A DNA stretch of 64,000 bases, from positions 3,162,001-3,226,000 of the forward strand of contig NC_087077.1 of NCBI RefSeq assembly GCF_026151205.1. Direction: 5' to 3'. The position numbers and the translations under genes are program-made. Numbering within the stretch: the first letter of the stretch is position 1; every line of letters starts with the position of its first letter. The DNA is from Bolinopsis microptera (lineage: Eukaryota; Ctenophora; Tentaculata; Lobata; Bolinopsidae). Below, piece after piece: positions 46,295 to 58,705 of this stretch. Below the pieces are notes generated by a model, which was not told the origin of the DNA, searched no databases, and worked only from the letters and a program-made list of their open reading frames with translations.

Positions 46295-46869
46295 TGATTG
46301 CTTCATCCAAAGTCTCCATCTAATCACAATATCATAATTCAAGTTTTCTATCAGAAACTATTTTTACATTTAATACACAGTTTACAGTGCCGCAAGCAAC
46401 AACTTGTTTCAAACAAGCCGCAGGTTTACTTATAAATAGTAAATACCACTGATCGAGCAGATATTGTGATAAGCTGGCAACTGATAATATACAGTATAAC
46501 GAATACAAAACTGGAAAACAAGATTTAATAACACATCCGGGTCAGCTTCGAGAGCTAATGATCAAAAAAGTTTGAAAAAAGCAGTGTTGAAACTGTAGAA
46601 CATGATAGTTTAGACCCATCACCCACAGCTTCGAAATTTTGGACGATATACTTTTTGATACGCAATATGTTGTTTTGCTTCTGACAGTTTTATATTTTTC
46701 AGATGAAAGAATGAAGAAATTGTGTCTACATTTTTTCCTGCCAACTCGCTACTGACCTTATCTTTGCTCTTACGACTATATCAAATTAGTCACGGTTGAG
46801 ATTTTGTCCTTCATTTTTGCATATAATACTGAGAACTGATAGCGATAAAAATGATAGACAAAGAAATGG

Positions 46870-47820
46870 TTGTCTCCAAAAATTTCAGTTTTCTTCCATA
46901 TCTCAACTGGGGTCATATTACGTTACCCCATATTTGTTTTTATGACCTTTGGAACCCGGCCCCAAAGTCGTGCCAAAGAAATCATTAGAAATCATGCACG
47001 TTCAAGAACTTATAACGAACATATGGCTAGCAAGAACTACTGTCTTGAACACACTGAACCGCTATTCACTGAGCAGAAAATTATGAACCTGGAGAATCTG
47101 CACATGTACCATACATTTATGGAACTATTCAAAATTCTTAAATTTGATGTCCCCCAGTCGATTAAAGATCTTTTCAAGCTCTGTCCTAGAAATGAAAAAC
47201 TTCGTCTGATTGTCCCATTTGCATTACTGAGGTTAGATATCTCCCGACAGAACTTTTTGTACACCTCTACGATCAAAATTTGGAATGACCTCATCCCCTA
47301 TGTATTCGAAATATGTGATGCTAATGAAGATGGGATAATAATCCCGGGTTCTTCCAAAAATTCAGACTTATCAGCCTCGTCAGGTATTATTAAATCTAAC
47401 CTTAAAAAGCACTTGCTATCCCTCCAAAATCGAGATGACCCTAATACATGGTAACTATATTATATCTCAAATTCTACATCCGGTACGGCTCTGCACACAT
47501 GATATCTCTCTCTGCCATGAAACATGGCTAACCTTTTAAACTATGATTTAAAACCTAAACCTAAACTAAAACTCAACTGGGCTCTCCTATGTCATCAAAC
47601 TAGACCAATAAGCAATTTTAGATAATCATATTTTCCTATATTTGTATAATAACTAAGTATATTGACGTAGTGGATGGTTGAGGGGGTTTCAAGCACAGGT
47701 CACTCTCAAATCCTAAAGATAAGCAGTGGCCTTCGGCACTTGAAACCTCTTCAAACCTCCCCTGATTTATTTGTTATTGATATTGTTTGATTGTGCCGTA
47801 AAAATAAATATTTTTTTAAA
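46870..47820 (+). mobile_element. LINE fragment: C-terminal part and 3' end
   Basis: The open frame to 47454 encodes the region downstream of the RT catalytic boxes: RPQSRAKEIIRNHARS, PQSIKDLFKLC, LDISRQNFLYTSTIKIWNDL. This corresponds to the usual C-terminal LINE pattern where a ...SRNF.Y....WN.L segment precedes the stop. The 3' untranslated part runs to about 47820 and ends A-rich (AAAAATAAATATTTTTTTAAA). The RT core and endonuclease are absent. It is not closely similar to the two larger LINEs, so it is a third family. Confidence 0.7.
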
Positions 47821-49301
47821 ATTAATATTTGTTTTATTAATAAAATCACGTTATCGATATTGTCTAGTTGTTATTTTTCGTGATGAAACCATTAATATCA
47901 TTTATTTCCGGCAGTATTATGAAGTAGAGAATTCTCACGGTCACCACAATTAGTGATACTAAAATCGGTCTTCATCCATTCCTCCAATTTCAATTGTTAA
48001 CCAAAAAAGGATTGAGATAACATCGTGGGTGAGAAATTTTTATTATATAACTGGTGAGTGACTGGTACCAGACACACAAACTTTGCTATAACTGATCGGT
48101 ATTACATAATGTCACATTCAAGATTCAACACGTGCATCATGCATGTTTCAGAACTCATCTTAGACCCGATATTATTGAATTCCCGTCGACAGCTTGCTGT
48201 TGTTATCGATTATGACGAGAAAAAGAAAAGTTGAAGTGTGCTTTCAGGAAGTAGAGCTTCTTACGGGCGGCTTTATTTTTAAGTGTTTATTGCTGTTAAC
48301 AATTAACAATCTTGATGTAATACCGGCTTTTTAGGAGCCTCATGGCAGATTACAACATATTCATATGGTACACGTCACCCAATATAAAGATAAGATTGTG
48401 TCATATAAACACTGGGCCTGCATGGGATACAGTTGGGCCGATAAGGACGGTAGGTGGAACTCCTACTGCCACATTTTTGATTAGAAGTTGAGTTGAAGTG
48501 CAGCCTTGTGACTGTTGTGACCATGTCTCCATCACGCCCTAACTAACATTGTTATGTCTGGCTTCATGGTGGCTGTCGCATAGTGGCGTAACGAAGGCAA
48601 TTCAGGATATCAGATTTTTAGACAGAATCTCGATAATTCTCAAAATATGCACTGACGATTTGACGAGTGACGTAATAGAGATTGTAGACGAACTAAAGCT
48701 TTAAAGGTAACCAGTACCGATTGAAAATGGTTTTTAACTTAAAAGTGGCTGGATCTGGGAAGTTTTGAAATAAAAATAATTTTTTCTTGAAAAACATTAA
48801 TAATATGAAACAGCACATTATTACTTGATTCCTATAAAAATAATAAAAAACTAACCCTAACTCTAATTCACAATTTACCATGTAGGCTTACCAGCACATG
48901 AAAATAATAAATTACACGCATTTGACTCTTCAGTCTCCCACAAAGAATAGGGTATCTTTTCAAATTCATCACATTCATATTCTCCAGCGTACATTACAAT
49001 GATGTTCTTTTGCAATATAATTTGTTACAGAATTATTTGATAAGTTAAAACTTGTAAAATTTAATTCGAACGGTTCTTTAGGGCGAAAATAGAATTCCAC
49101 AATTACTGTAAACTTACTTATTTCTGCAACACAGATATTCCACAACTTCTAACTACAGCTATCTTCTTATCTTATTACCCTTTGCACTTTTAACAACTCA
49201 CAATCAGTTTAACCTAGCTTGTTCTCATGCATGGTATGTACCCTTTTGGTGTCAATATTAGCTGATTTAATCTAGAAAAGCCCTTATCGGTCACTAAAAT
49301 A
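47821..49301 (+). other. Intergenic, no gene recognised
   Basis: AGTGGCGTAACGAAGGC at 48583 resembles one end of the hAT-like MITE at 1994 but no partner end is seen. Confidence 0.5.
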
Positions 49302-50435
49302 TCAAAATGTATCCTCTCTAGAAAATTTTCTGTAGGGAGAATATTCATGAGCTATAGGATTTCTAACAGTCCTCATTTGCACGTCCAACCGAACCTCCTT
49401 AGAGCCTTTGGCTGTTTTAACCTTTATCATATCTGTTGAAAGGATCTTGTTCTCTTTCTTCTTCTGATGTACCAGTTTTATCACAAGAATTAAGTTCAAT
49501 ATGGCCATCAGCATAAGAATGGGGCCGTAGACATACTCTGGATTTCTATTATAAACACTTCTCATAGCTTCTAAAGTCTGCTGGTCTGGACAGCACCCAA
49601 ATTGTACTTTAGTATTGCCGGATGAGTTGCAGTGTATTTCAGGCACCCCTAACAGACGGTAACCAGGCTCACAAATCACTGGAACTGTCTCATTTACTGC
49701 TATATTAGAGTACTTTTGGTCTGGACTGAATAGAGAATGTTCGGGTAATCCATTAAAATCACACTCTTGTTTGCACTGAAAGTCTATCAGCCACTTCTTC
49801 TTATAGTCGCACTGAACGGTAGAGTTCCCTCGCCCCACCCACCCCTCCTCACAGTCCATGTGCAGAATTGAGAATATCGGGAACTCCAACATTGGGTTTT
49901 TTGGGAGGGAGTGTTCCGGTAGAACTGGATCTGGACAGCTTGCTGAGGAGTCTGGTGCACACTTATGTTGGACTCCACTCCAGGTACCGTTTTCTTGGCA
50001 TACCCTGTAAGGATCATTAGGGTCAAGATGGAAATCTCTGTAGCAGAAAAATGAGAATGTAGATCCAGGGCTGTCAAGTAGGATGGTTTTGTTTGGCGTT
50101 ACTTTTAAACCGTAACCGTACTGTGGGGTTATTGACCGTGGTGCAGGGCATTTCACTGTAGTATTGGGGTCTGGGACTGGAGCAGGCGTAGGATTTGGCG
50201 CTACAGTGTTATTTGGAGCAGGCGTAGGATTTGGCGCTACAGTGTTATTTGAAGCAGGCGTAGGATTTGGCGCTACAGTATTGTTTGATATTGAAGAACT
50301 GTTTGCTAATTGGACTGAATTTAATCCTGGAGAGGGGTTTGATGGAGGTGAAGGGATTACAGCGCTGGAGGAGTTGTAGAAGAGAAAGGTCGTTGTGATG
50401 ATAAATATCGAAGTGTTGGCAAACTGAGATTTCAT
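49302..50435 (-). CDS. Type I membrane protein with three sushi/CCP domains
   Basis: A 377-residue open frame without introns. A signal peptide (about 1-25) is followed by a Pro/Asn/Thr-rich stalk with three NNTVAPNPTPA repeats (about 51-85) and many NXT/S glycosylation sites. Three CCP-like modules follow, each with four cysteines: C96-C131-C146-C159 (NGTWSG before the last), C167-C194-C209-C221, and C225-C255-C269-C281 (CEPGYRL in the third). A hydrophobic helix at about 302-322 (YGPILMLMAILNLILVIKLV) precedes a basic cytoplasmic tail of about 55 residues. CCP modules generally bind other extracellular proteins, as in complement regulators, selectins and synaptic receptors. The ligand is unknown. 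Start chosen as the first ATG heading the signal peptide. Confidence 0.85.
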   Translation of the reverse strand: MKSQFANTSIFIITTTFLFYNSSSAVIPSPPSNPSPGLNSVQLANSSSISNNTVAPNPTPASNNTVAPNPTPAPNNTVAPNPTPAPVPDPNTTVKCPAPRSITPQYGYGLKVTPNKTILLDSPGSTFSFFCYRDFHLDPNDPYRVCQENGTWSGVQHKCAPDSSASCPDPVLPEHSLPKNPMLEFPIFSILHMDCEEGWVGRGNSTVQCDYKKKWLIDFQCKQECDFNGLPEHSLFSPDQKYSNIAVNETVPVICEPGYRLLGVPEIHCNSSGNTKVQFGCCPDQQTLEAMRSVYNRNPEYVYGPILMLMAILNLILVIKLVHQKKKENKILSTDMIKVKTAKGSKEVRLDVQMRTVRNPIAHEYSPYRKFSREDTF

Positions 50436-53400
50436 ACTGTTGTCAGCTTATAGGCTTCCATTATCTGAGGTATAACCATGAGGATTTGCAAATCTAAATA
50501 GTAAAACAGCAAAACTTTCAACCTTCTGCAATTGTACAATCTTAAATTGAAAGTGAACCGCAAATAAACAAATTGAAACTGATTTTCCGACTGGATGAAA
50601 AGCAGAATCCTTACACGATCTCCGTCATGAAACTGTGAAATCTTTAAAAGTGGCTATGCTGCTATGAAGTATTGAATTCGGAAATTAAACTTTCAGAAAG
50701 ACAATGCTAAATTGAAACAGTACCAAACTAAGATTTCAATGACTTATTTCCCAAATTATTATCTTTAGGATGGCTACAACCATCAATTAACACCCAGACA
50801 GGTCAATGGAAATGATCATAATATGAACAATCCTGATAAAAGGTCTAAGTAAGTATTGTCCATTTACAACTTTAATCAAAAATTCATATCAACAATTTCT
50901 TTGAAAATGGATTGACAAAAGTTGCCGGAAATGTTTCATACTACTCAAAGAGAATTAAAATTTAGCGTATGGTATTGTGATGGAAGAAGATAAAGACTTT
51001 TAACATCACATGACCGTCCTTAGCAAACTCGTGACCCTAACTGTGATTTGTAGGAGGTTATTTTCAAATCATAAAATGGCCATGCAGTTATTTTTAATTA
51101 CGATTTAACTGCCGGCAATTCTGTTTGTAGGATTTTGGGACAAGATAGCTATTTACAGGCACAACCATGACATATTTACACATCCTAATCAGATCATGGC
51201 AGTCTGGTGGCTGAGGAAATGTTTAGTACGAGCCTGAAATATGAAATGAAAGTAGAAAATTCGTAACTCAAATATTAATTAAAAGTTGGAGAGCGGTTAG
51301 TTGTAAAGATCCAAAACAAAATCGTGAAACAAAATCGTGAAACAAAATCTAGCTGGAAATTAACAATTGAACTAGCAAAATCATCGAAATGGATAATTTT
51401 ATACCAGAAGTTTCAAGAGTCACCGAACTTTATATTCCGGCACGTGATCCTTGAAAATATTTTACCAGCGTGCGCCTTAATCTACACATCTGGTCGGACT
51501 GAAGGATGAACTAACGCAGAGATTGTATTGTGAGTCTGTCACTAAGTTATTGGAAGGTCACGAAGTTATTGGAAGGTTTGTTAATTACGATATAATTTGC
51601 AATCTGAAGCTAGGTCTGAAGGTGTGTGACGCACAAATCATTATCATAATTAACAAAGTCACAACAGTCAGTACAGTCGGTACTCCGGTATCCGATAAGG
51701 GATAAGAAACCCTAGAACTGGAAAAGACAGACGCACTACAAAAGTGCGACTGCAATAATAAAATAATTAGCCAATTATGGACTGTTATGGACTGTTATGG
51801 ACTGCTAATGTTATGTTCATCTCTACAGAGGGTGCACTAACTGTCTTTACTGATTCCAGTGGACGTACGTGGAGCATATGTGCTCCAAAACTCAATTTGA
51901 GAATAGCATTAAAAGTACGGTATGTGTTACCACCGAGTTTGGAGTCTCGTCTCAGAAAAGATGCAATTCGATTATCAGTGGATTATTGGGGTGCCCAGTT
52001 ATCAAGTTGTAACTGTAATCATGAATTGAAAACATTGATCAACCGGGCAATTGCCGATTAAATGGAAATTGTTTTCATATCAGCTGACTATTCTTAAAAT
52101 ATTCCAAAATATCACGTGGATTATAATCATACCGATCTTAATCAATTATCAATATCATTCCTAGGATGGCGAATTGCAAATTGAAGAGCTCTTTGTTCAT
52201 GTCTGTATGTTTGCATGCTGTTGTGATGGATAAACTCGCCTTCCCTATCAAATGAAATTAAATGGGGAGTAAAAACAATGGTTTCTTTTTTACTGGCAGG
52301 AAACTTATGACAAATAATGAACTTGTTGTCGTCAGCAAACTGCGACACACCCTTTATATCGCGTTACAGGAGTCTGGACACAGACTGGAATTTTACTCGA
52401 CCGTATTAACTGAAACCCAACCTGATTTGCCGTAATGTTCACTCCGAAAATTGATAAAGAAATATCAATCGAAGGGACTGTAATAAGCAGGTATTTCAAC
52501 GTGAGGTCTTGGCACCCTCATGACACAATTTTCCTGTCCCACTGAAGAGTGACGCCGACTGTCTAATAAGTATAAGTATCTGGCTCGGATCCAAAAACTT
52601 CTGAAATTCCTCCAAGAGTATGACTCAGTGTGTCATTAAATTCAGGTCAGTTAATTAAATATGGCTGTACAGAAACAAAGAAACTACCTTATCGGACCTT
52701 ATTTGCATTTGACCCGACATTAAATGAACGATCATAATTATGAACGGACATTAAAATGAACGCTCAAACTCAAAGGCATTCAAAACCATCAGAAATCCAA
52801 ATTTGTTCATCTTTTTTTTTGGCGTTTTTAAAATTTTAGCAGATGATTTGTAAATAAATTTGTCATACAATGAGCAAAAAAGGCAGTCGTTAAGCAGTTA
52901 AAAATGTCAAAAATATCTGTAGATCAGTAAAGCATCATATCAGTAGTACCTGCTTTTTTGAAAACTATTTCACAGATACGTTACATTGAAAAGAACAAGT
53001 TGCACACGGCCTTTGAGTTTGTGGAACCATAGTTCCTCGTAGATCATCGGCATGACTGGTATTTTTAACACAACGCGAACGGCCGTAAGTCTTATCGATT
53101 TGGAACATCTGCTTCCCAACTGATATAATTATTATCTTGCAGTGGCTTATCCTGTTCCTGGCTCCAACTGCTTCCGTTGTAGTCGGAATTTTGGTACAGC
53201 AATTTTCATGTTATGAAGTATTTAACCTTACTTTTATCTGAAACACTCGACTTTATCACGTACCCACCATTTGTACGCCAACGGGCGACGCCCTACAATC
53301 ACTTCACACTTGAATTCAATAGATAAGCCTTAACTCTGAAACTTAAGTCGAGTCGGGCTTAATTTCACAGTTGTTAATTTGACAACAAATCGATGCTTAT

Positions 53401-53962
53401 TCGTTACTATATTTCAAATGAGTATTGCCTGGAGAGTGAAGAATGCCATTCAACGTTATTGAGAGTCATTAATCTGCTGGCTGAAACTCAACCAGCGTTT
53501 CTAATTCTAAAAGCAATCAAACAAAGAAAAAGAATCTCAGCAATAAAAATAAACGAAATGGTTATCACTTATCGGAGCAAAGTCAGTTGAAATGCGAATA
53601 TCCGTTTGAAAGAGTTGTGAGTTGTAGAAAACTACTTGGTATACGATATTGTGCGAATAAGGTGAGAATTAAGGGTTAAATTGAATAACCATGATACCTA
53701 GATTTTGATAGCACTCACCTTGGAATACGGGATGTAGTAAGGCTGAAGGGATCCGGAAACAAGGTGATCAAATGCTTCAAAGTAGCCGGCAGTACTTTGC
53801 ACAGTCTAATTCTCCTATCTTCAAGTTCAATGACAACATTAATTATTTTTATTGGGGTATTTTATGCGTCTCTTATCAAGTTTCCGTTTCATTACGAGTC
53901 TTAACCCATCCTTCAGAGTAGTTCATTAATTCCCGGTATCATCTTGCATTTGAGAACGGTAG
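50436..53962 (+). other. 3.5-kb intergenic stretch, no supported gene
   Basis: Short open frames at 51777-52061 (+, 94 codons) and 52348-52142 (-, 68 codons) lack recognisable domains or splice context. TTATGGACTG is repeated three times at 51775-51800. Nothing else stands out. Confidence 0.5.
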
Positions 53963-54488
53963 TGTAATATGGTAAGCTAGTTGCAGCAGTATTTATATAT
54001 ATATTAGGCTTTTTAGATCTTTTAGAATATTCTAGTATAAGTGTTGAATAACCGTTAGGATTAGTATAAGATTAGATTAGATTAGTGGAATAGATTATGG
54101 ATGGTTTTGCGGAGGAAGGCACGTGTTAGTCAGGTTAGCTAGTTAAGTTAGGTTATTGGACAGACTGGGCCGCGCGGTGTCACGTGGTTCGCCATGTGAT
54201 GTCACGTGACCCAGTGCTGATAGGTTTTGCTTGCCCCGTTAGCGGCAGTTCTTCGGTAAGCATTTAACGGTAAGGTTGTAAAAGTTACCGCTTCCGAGGA
54301 CAGTGTAGCGTGGCCTTCGAGTCGCTAGTCTTGGTTTATTGATCTAATAGTAATTTATTACCTTTCGAGACTTATTGTTCGAACCCCCTGTTTCCTTTGT
54401 TCCTACCTAACTTAGGACTCGATCAAGTCATTCGATCTTTTAAAGTTATACGGCACCCAGTAGCCTGTATAGTCCGAGACGAAACGGA

Positions 54489-57400
54489 ATCTCGTTAGCT
54501 TTTCGTGTTAAAAGCGATTTCTCGACGGTTATCACCTCTCTAGATGATTCTTAAAACATTTGGACTTCATGGCAAGGTTGAAATACATGCAATGAGGGCG
54601 TTTTTCGGCCACACCCTTTTTCAGGGTTTCGCGGTCACTCGAATTATTGTATTTCAGCCCAGGAAGGTCTTAAAGACTATTCCGATACACCTAAATGTGC
54701 CTAATAGCCACATTTATATACAACTTATGAAGCAACATATACCTTAAAATGCTTTGTTTCGGAAATATGGCCGAAAAACGGTTTTTTGGCTTGACGCAGT
54801 TCATAATTTCCGTGATTTTTGGCATTTCCGCCTAGGAAGGTCGTAGAGACTATTCTGATACACCAAAGTGTGCCTAATAGCCACATTTATATACAACCTA
54901 TGAAGCAACATATACCCTAAAAGGCTTATTTTCGGAAATGTGGCTGAAAAACGGATTTTTGTCGAGCAAACTGAAACAATGACAATATTCACAAATGGGC
55001 TATTGGACTGTTAACTAGAAAGGTCTTAAAGACTTATGAGCAACACAGCATTTGTCACAAGATGTAAGATGACTCACTTTGTGTCCAGAAACACCTACAA
55101 AAATTGGAGAATGATCTACTTTATTGGGCATCTCTTTTAATGGGCCAGGCCAGCAGCATATTTGTGTCTTACGAAATGGCAATTTTTCAAAATTACGGTT
55201 TCTTTAGTAAAGGTCAATGGGTCAGTTACAAACAGCAAATTGTTCGCAATTGCCGACTCATGCACATCATATACTCAAAAACGCTCACATTAGGAGTCAT
55301 TAATAAATAACTAATACATGATTTGTGAAAACTCCAACAATTTTTCCTTGGTACAAATTTAAATAAAATGTGTGACGTGCCAGACCAAAATTCAACTTCA
55401 AACTTTTTATTTATTCATGCCATGAAACCATGATATATGTTCCATGAATACCGGACCTAAAATAAATCGGCACTGGATCCGGGCCAGATTGACGCTTGAC
55501 CACTGACCAGTATAAGTACCCCACTTTATAATCATAATTGACTTCACTGCCTCGACCAATATTGGTCTGTAATCCCTGGATTGAGATCTGTTGGCTGCAG
55601 TTTAATTTAGCTCATTTACCATAATAGTAATACCGCAGTGGTTTGGTTCGCATAGATTTTCCCATCGTATGATAATGTGTGTCATTCCCTCGTTTTTTAA
55701 TCAAGTGGTTACTAGCTAGCTCTTTTTTATTACAGCTGCCTCGAGATCTTATCTAGGGCACTAATACATTAGTACTAGAACATTAGAACTGTAATTCTAG
55801 AACTTCAGATTAAGATTACTTGGCCGAATGGCAGGGTTCGAGATTCGACTCTAAAACGCTCAGTTTAGGAGTGATTAGTAGATAACTACTGCATGATATG
55901 CGAAAACTCCAACTAGACAAGGATCATGCTTAATCAAAGTGTTCCTCGAATTGAACTTAAGTCTTGTAACCTACTGGAGTTTGGGCCACTGAATTGATCT
56001 AGGTAAACTATAGGTAAAAATATGATATTAATCATATAAGCTAAAATGTACTAATCTTTGTATTCTAAATGGGGAAAAGAAGAAACATTGTCAGTCAGTC
56101 GAGAAAATTGTCAGTCAGGCTATATATATAATATATGAATACGAACTGATATTAATTTTAGAATGTCGGGAAGTTCATTAAGATTTTTATTCTTTGGTTT
56201 TTTAATTGTGCTACGAATCCGAGTTTGAGTTGATAACCCCGAATTTCCTGTTTGACTCTCAAAGAAAGGAACCAAGGCTTACGTTCCTCTTTTTGGCTCT
56301 GAGATCCAACTTTAAGATCGGACTTCGGAGATCCTCGCGTCGGAGATCATGTAAGTGTAACATCAGTACATGACATCAGACTTTTTTGCTTGATATTGGA
56401 CCTATAAATCTAATTATATATTCGAAACAGCACGAGATGTAACCAAGGTTAATTTAGATAAGATATACCAGCTTTAGGGGTTACAAGACCCCACGAAAGG
56501 CAGGCAGAGCATCCTAAATCCTCATGCTATCCTCACGTTGACCATCTAGGTCCAAACTCCAGCCTCTCATTAAAAAACAGCTATTAGGCCCGAGATCCGT
56601 CCCTTGTCCCGTAGTGTCCCCGCAAGTAAGAGATCGTTCAGATTTTGGTCATTAGACCCCCTCCCCGCTCTAAAATCCACTTTACCCAAAGCTGGAAAAA
56701 TGTCACATGTGAAACCTAAATAGCTAAATCAGCATCTCGAGACCTTCTATTATAAAAACCCCGTGATCCTACTATAAGATTATAACTTATAAAGCATAAA
56801 GGCATTGCGTGCCGAAATTAAGATTCACTTCAACTAGTAAGGGGAAAAGTGGCATTCCGTTGGATTTGAATGTTCACAAGGATTTCTCAACGGAATATGG
56901 TAGTTAAGACCCCTACGAACATAATTAGACTTGTTGCCAATTTTGTATCTCAACAGAAACACCACTTTTACCACTTTTTACCACCTTTGTACCACCTGTC
57001 TGGTTTGCCAAATATCTTTAGTTGTGAACGTCGTAAAAGGCTGCAAATTAACCTAGAATGTTTATCTTATCAAGGAGTAAAACTTTTGTGTGAAAAATTT
57101 TTACATTGGACAATCAGCTAATTTGATAATTACCAATTAGTTAATCACCAAAAAAAGTGAAAATTTTTTATTGGCTCAAAATGATTGAAATCGTTTGAAA
57201 CACGGAGAAATGTAGTTTTTAGAAAAACTTCAAAAATTTTTCACTTAAAAATTTTTTTCGAGACTTGGAAAAAAGTTTGAAAATTTAAAAATATTTTTTT
57301 CCGCCAAAAGTGATCGAATTGCATGAAACGTGGATAAAAATGCTTTGCAGAAAAACTTCGAAGATTTTGAGATAGGGGAATACTAAAATCATCAATATTT

Positions 57401-58215
57401 GAAGTTGGAGTTCAGTAAATCTCGACATATTTTAGTAATTAGGAATAGCTTAGCGGAAAGGGCTGAACCTGAAAAAGGTTAACCACACAATATTAGAGTT
57501 TCATAACTAATTACAATACAGCTTTATCAAATTCCACATAAAGAAACAGCACAAAAGGACCATTTAAGATCGAACCGATTTTACCTGCTGTACTATCATT
57601 TTATTGATTTCAATGATCAAAACCTCTGTACCGTCAATCTTGCCAATCTATACCGGGTATCTGAATGTACCGGACCTCTTATTTACCTCTATAATTAGAC
57701 CCAGTTGTGCAAGAAATGCGATTTCTCACAGGGGTTTCTTTTAACTGTGCACTTTTTGTCACTCTCGCAACTCGCAAGAGGCCCGGTATTATAGGGGGGT
57801 ATAGGAAGCGAGTGTAAATATACCTTCCATCATCCACTGTGGCTTTTTTGTATTGTGAATGCGCATGCCGCTTCGTTTGCTATGCCAGATACCTCGAATA
57901 ACCCCCATATGTCATTGCCAGGGTCGGGATAGAGCTGGAGATAGCATTGAAAAGTTGCTAGAAATAGCTAGATTTAGAGTAAACTGGTGGTAGCTGGGTG
58001 GTGCTAGCATGGATGTAGCAGAACGTAGCTACACGGGGTTTCATTGGAGTTGGTTATTTTAATGGCCAAAGAGTGCCGGAACTAAAGTTACTTAAGATTG
58101 CAGTTGAGGGGCAGTGTAAACCACGGTGTAGTCAGGGACACAGAGCTACAGTGCAGGAGTACTGCAAGTGCAAAAGAACAGTGCAAGTGATACAGTATGC
58201 AACAGTAAAACGCCG
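54489..58215 (+). mobile_element. Left arm of a 7.2-kb foldback element
   Basis: The sequence from ATCTCGTTAGCTTTTCGTG at 54489 to AAAACGCCG at 58215 is repeated inverted at 58706-61708. The arm contains tandem 150-bp units with ACATTTATATACAACTTATG and GAAGCAACATATACC. A stretch of about 0.9 kb at about 55860-56820 has no counterpart in the other arm. No transposase-like frame is visible; small open frames are simply shared by the two arms. Confidence 0.85.
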
Positions 58216-58705
58216 AAGAAGGAGATAAGATTGTGGCTGCAGAGGAGGAGAGGGGCTGGAACCTGATTTTGTTTGGGTTGAAAGAAGAGTAGGAAGAAGA
58301 GTTTCCTGCTCTGGTAACTGCATTTTTGGAAGAGGTGGGGTGAGAACTTATTTTCAAGCGACAAGGGTGGGCTGGAAGCAACCAGGTACAGCTATCCGAC
58401 CTATTAAGATCACCGTCCTGAGCTTAACAGCCTTTCATCAGAATCTGATGAAAACAGAGAGACTGACCCACCCTTTTTAGATTGATTGATCAAAGTGAGT
58501 CTCTTTAGCCCTCTTCTTCTTTAGAGCTTTAGGTTAGTGATCAAACTCTTCGCTACTCGCTCTTCACTGGATCTATCAGGACAGATTCACATCTTTTTAG
58601 GTCTCAACCAGCCTTAGTTTTCCTGTTTTCATCATGTAGTACGTTCTGCTACCTCCATTTTAGCACCACCCAGCTTCCATCAGTTCACTCTAAGTCTAGC
58701 TTCGT
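58216..58705 (+). other. Central segment of the foldback
   Basis: About 490 bases between the arms, containing CTTTCATCAGAATCTGATGA, a short inverted repeat. No gene recognised. Sequence around 58625-58700 is a diverged duplicate of 58885-58960 within the right arm. Confidence 0.6.

Noticed and set aside
51777-52061. 94-codon frame in the intergenic region
   Set aside because: Composition is plausible for an exon but no consensus acceptor or donor joins it to anything, and no motif is recognised.
52142-52348. FADD-like tetrad in a minus-strand frame, as in reverse transcriptase box 5
   Set aside because: The surrounding residues do not match any RT pattern, so the tetrad is probably chance.
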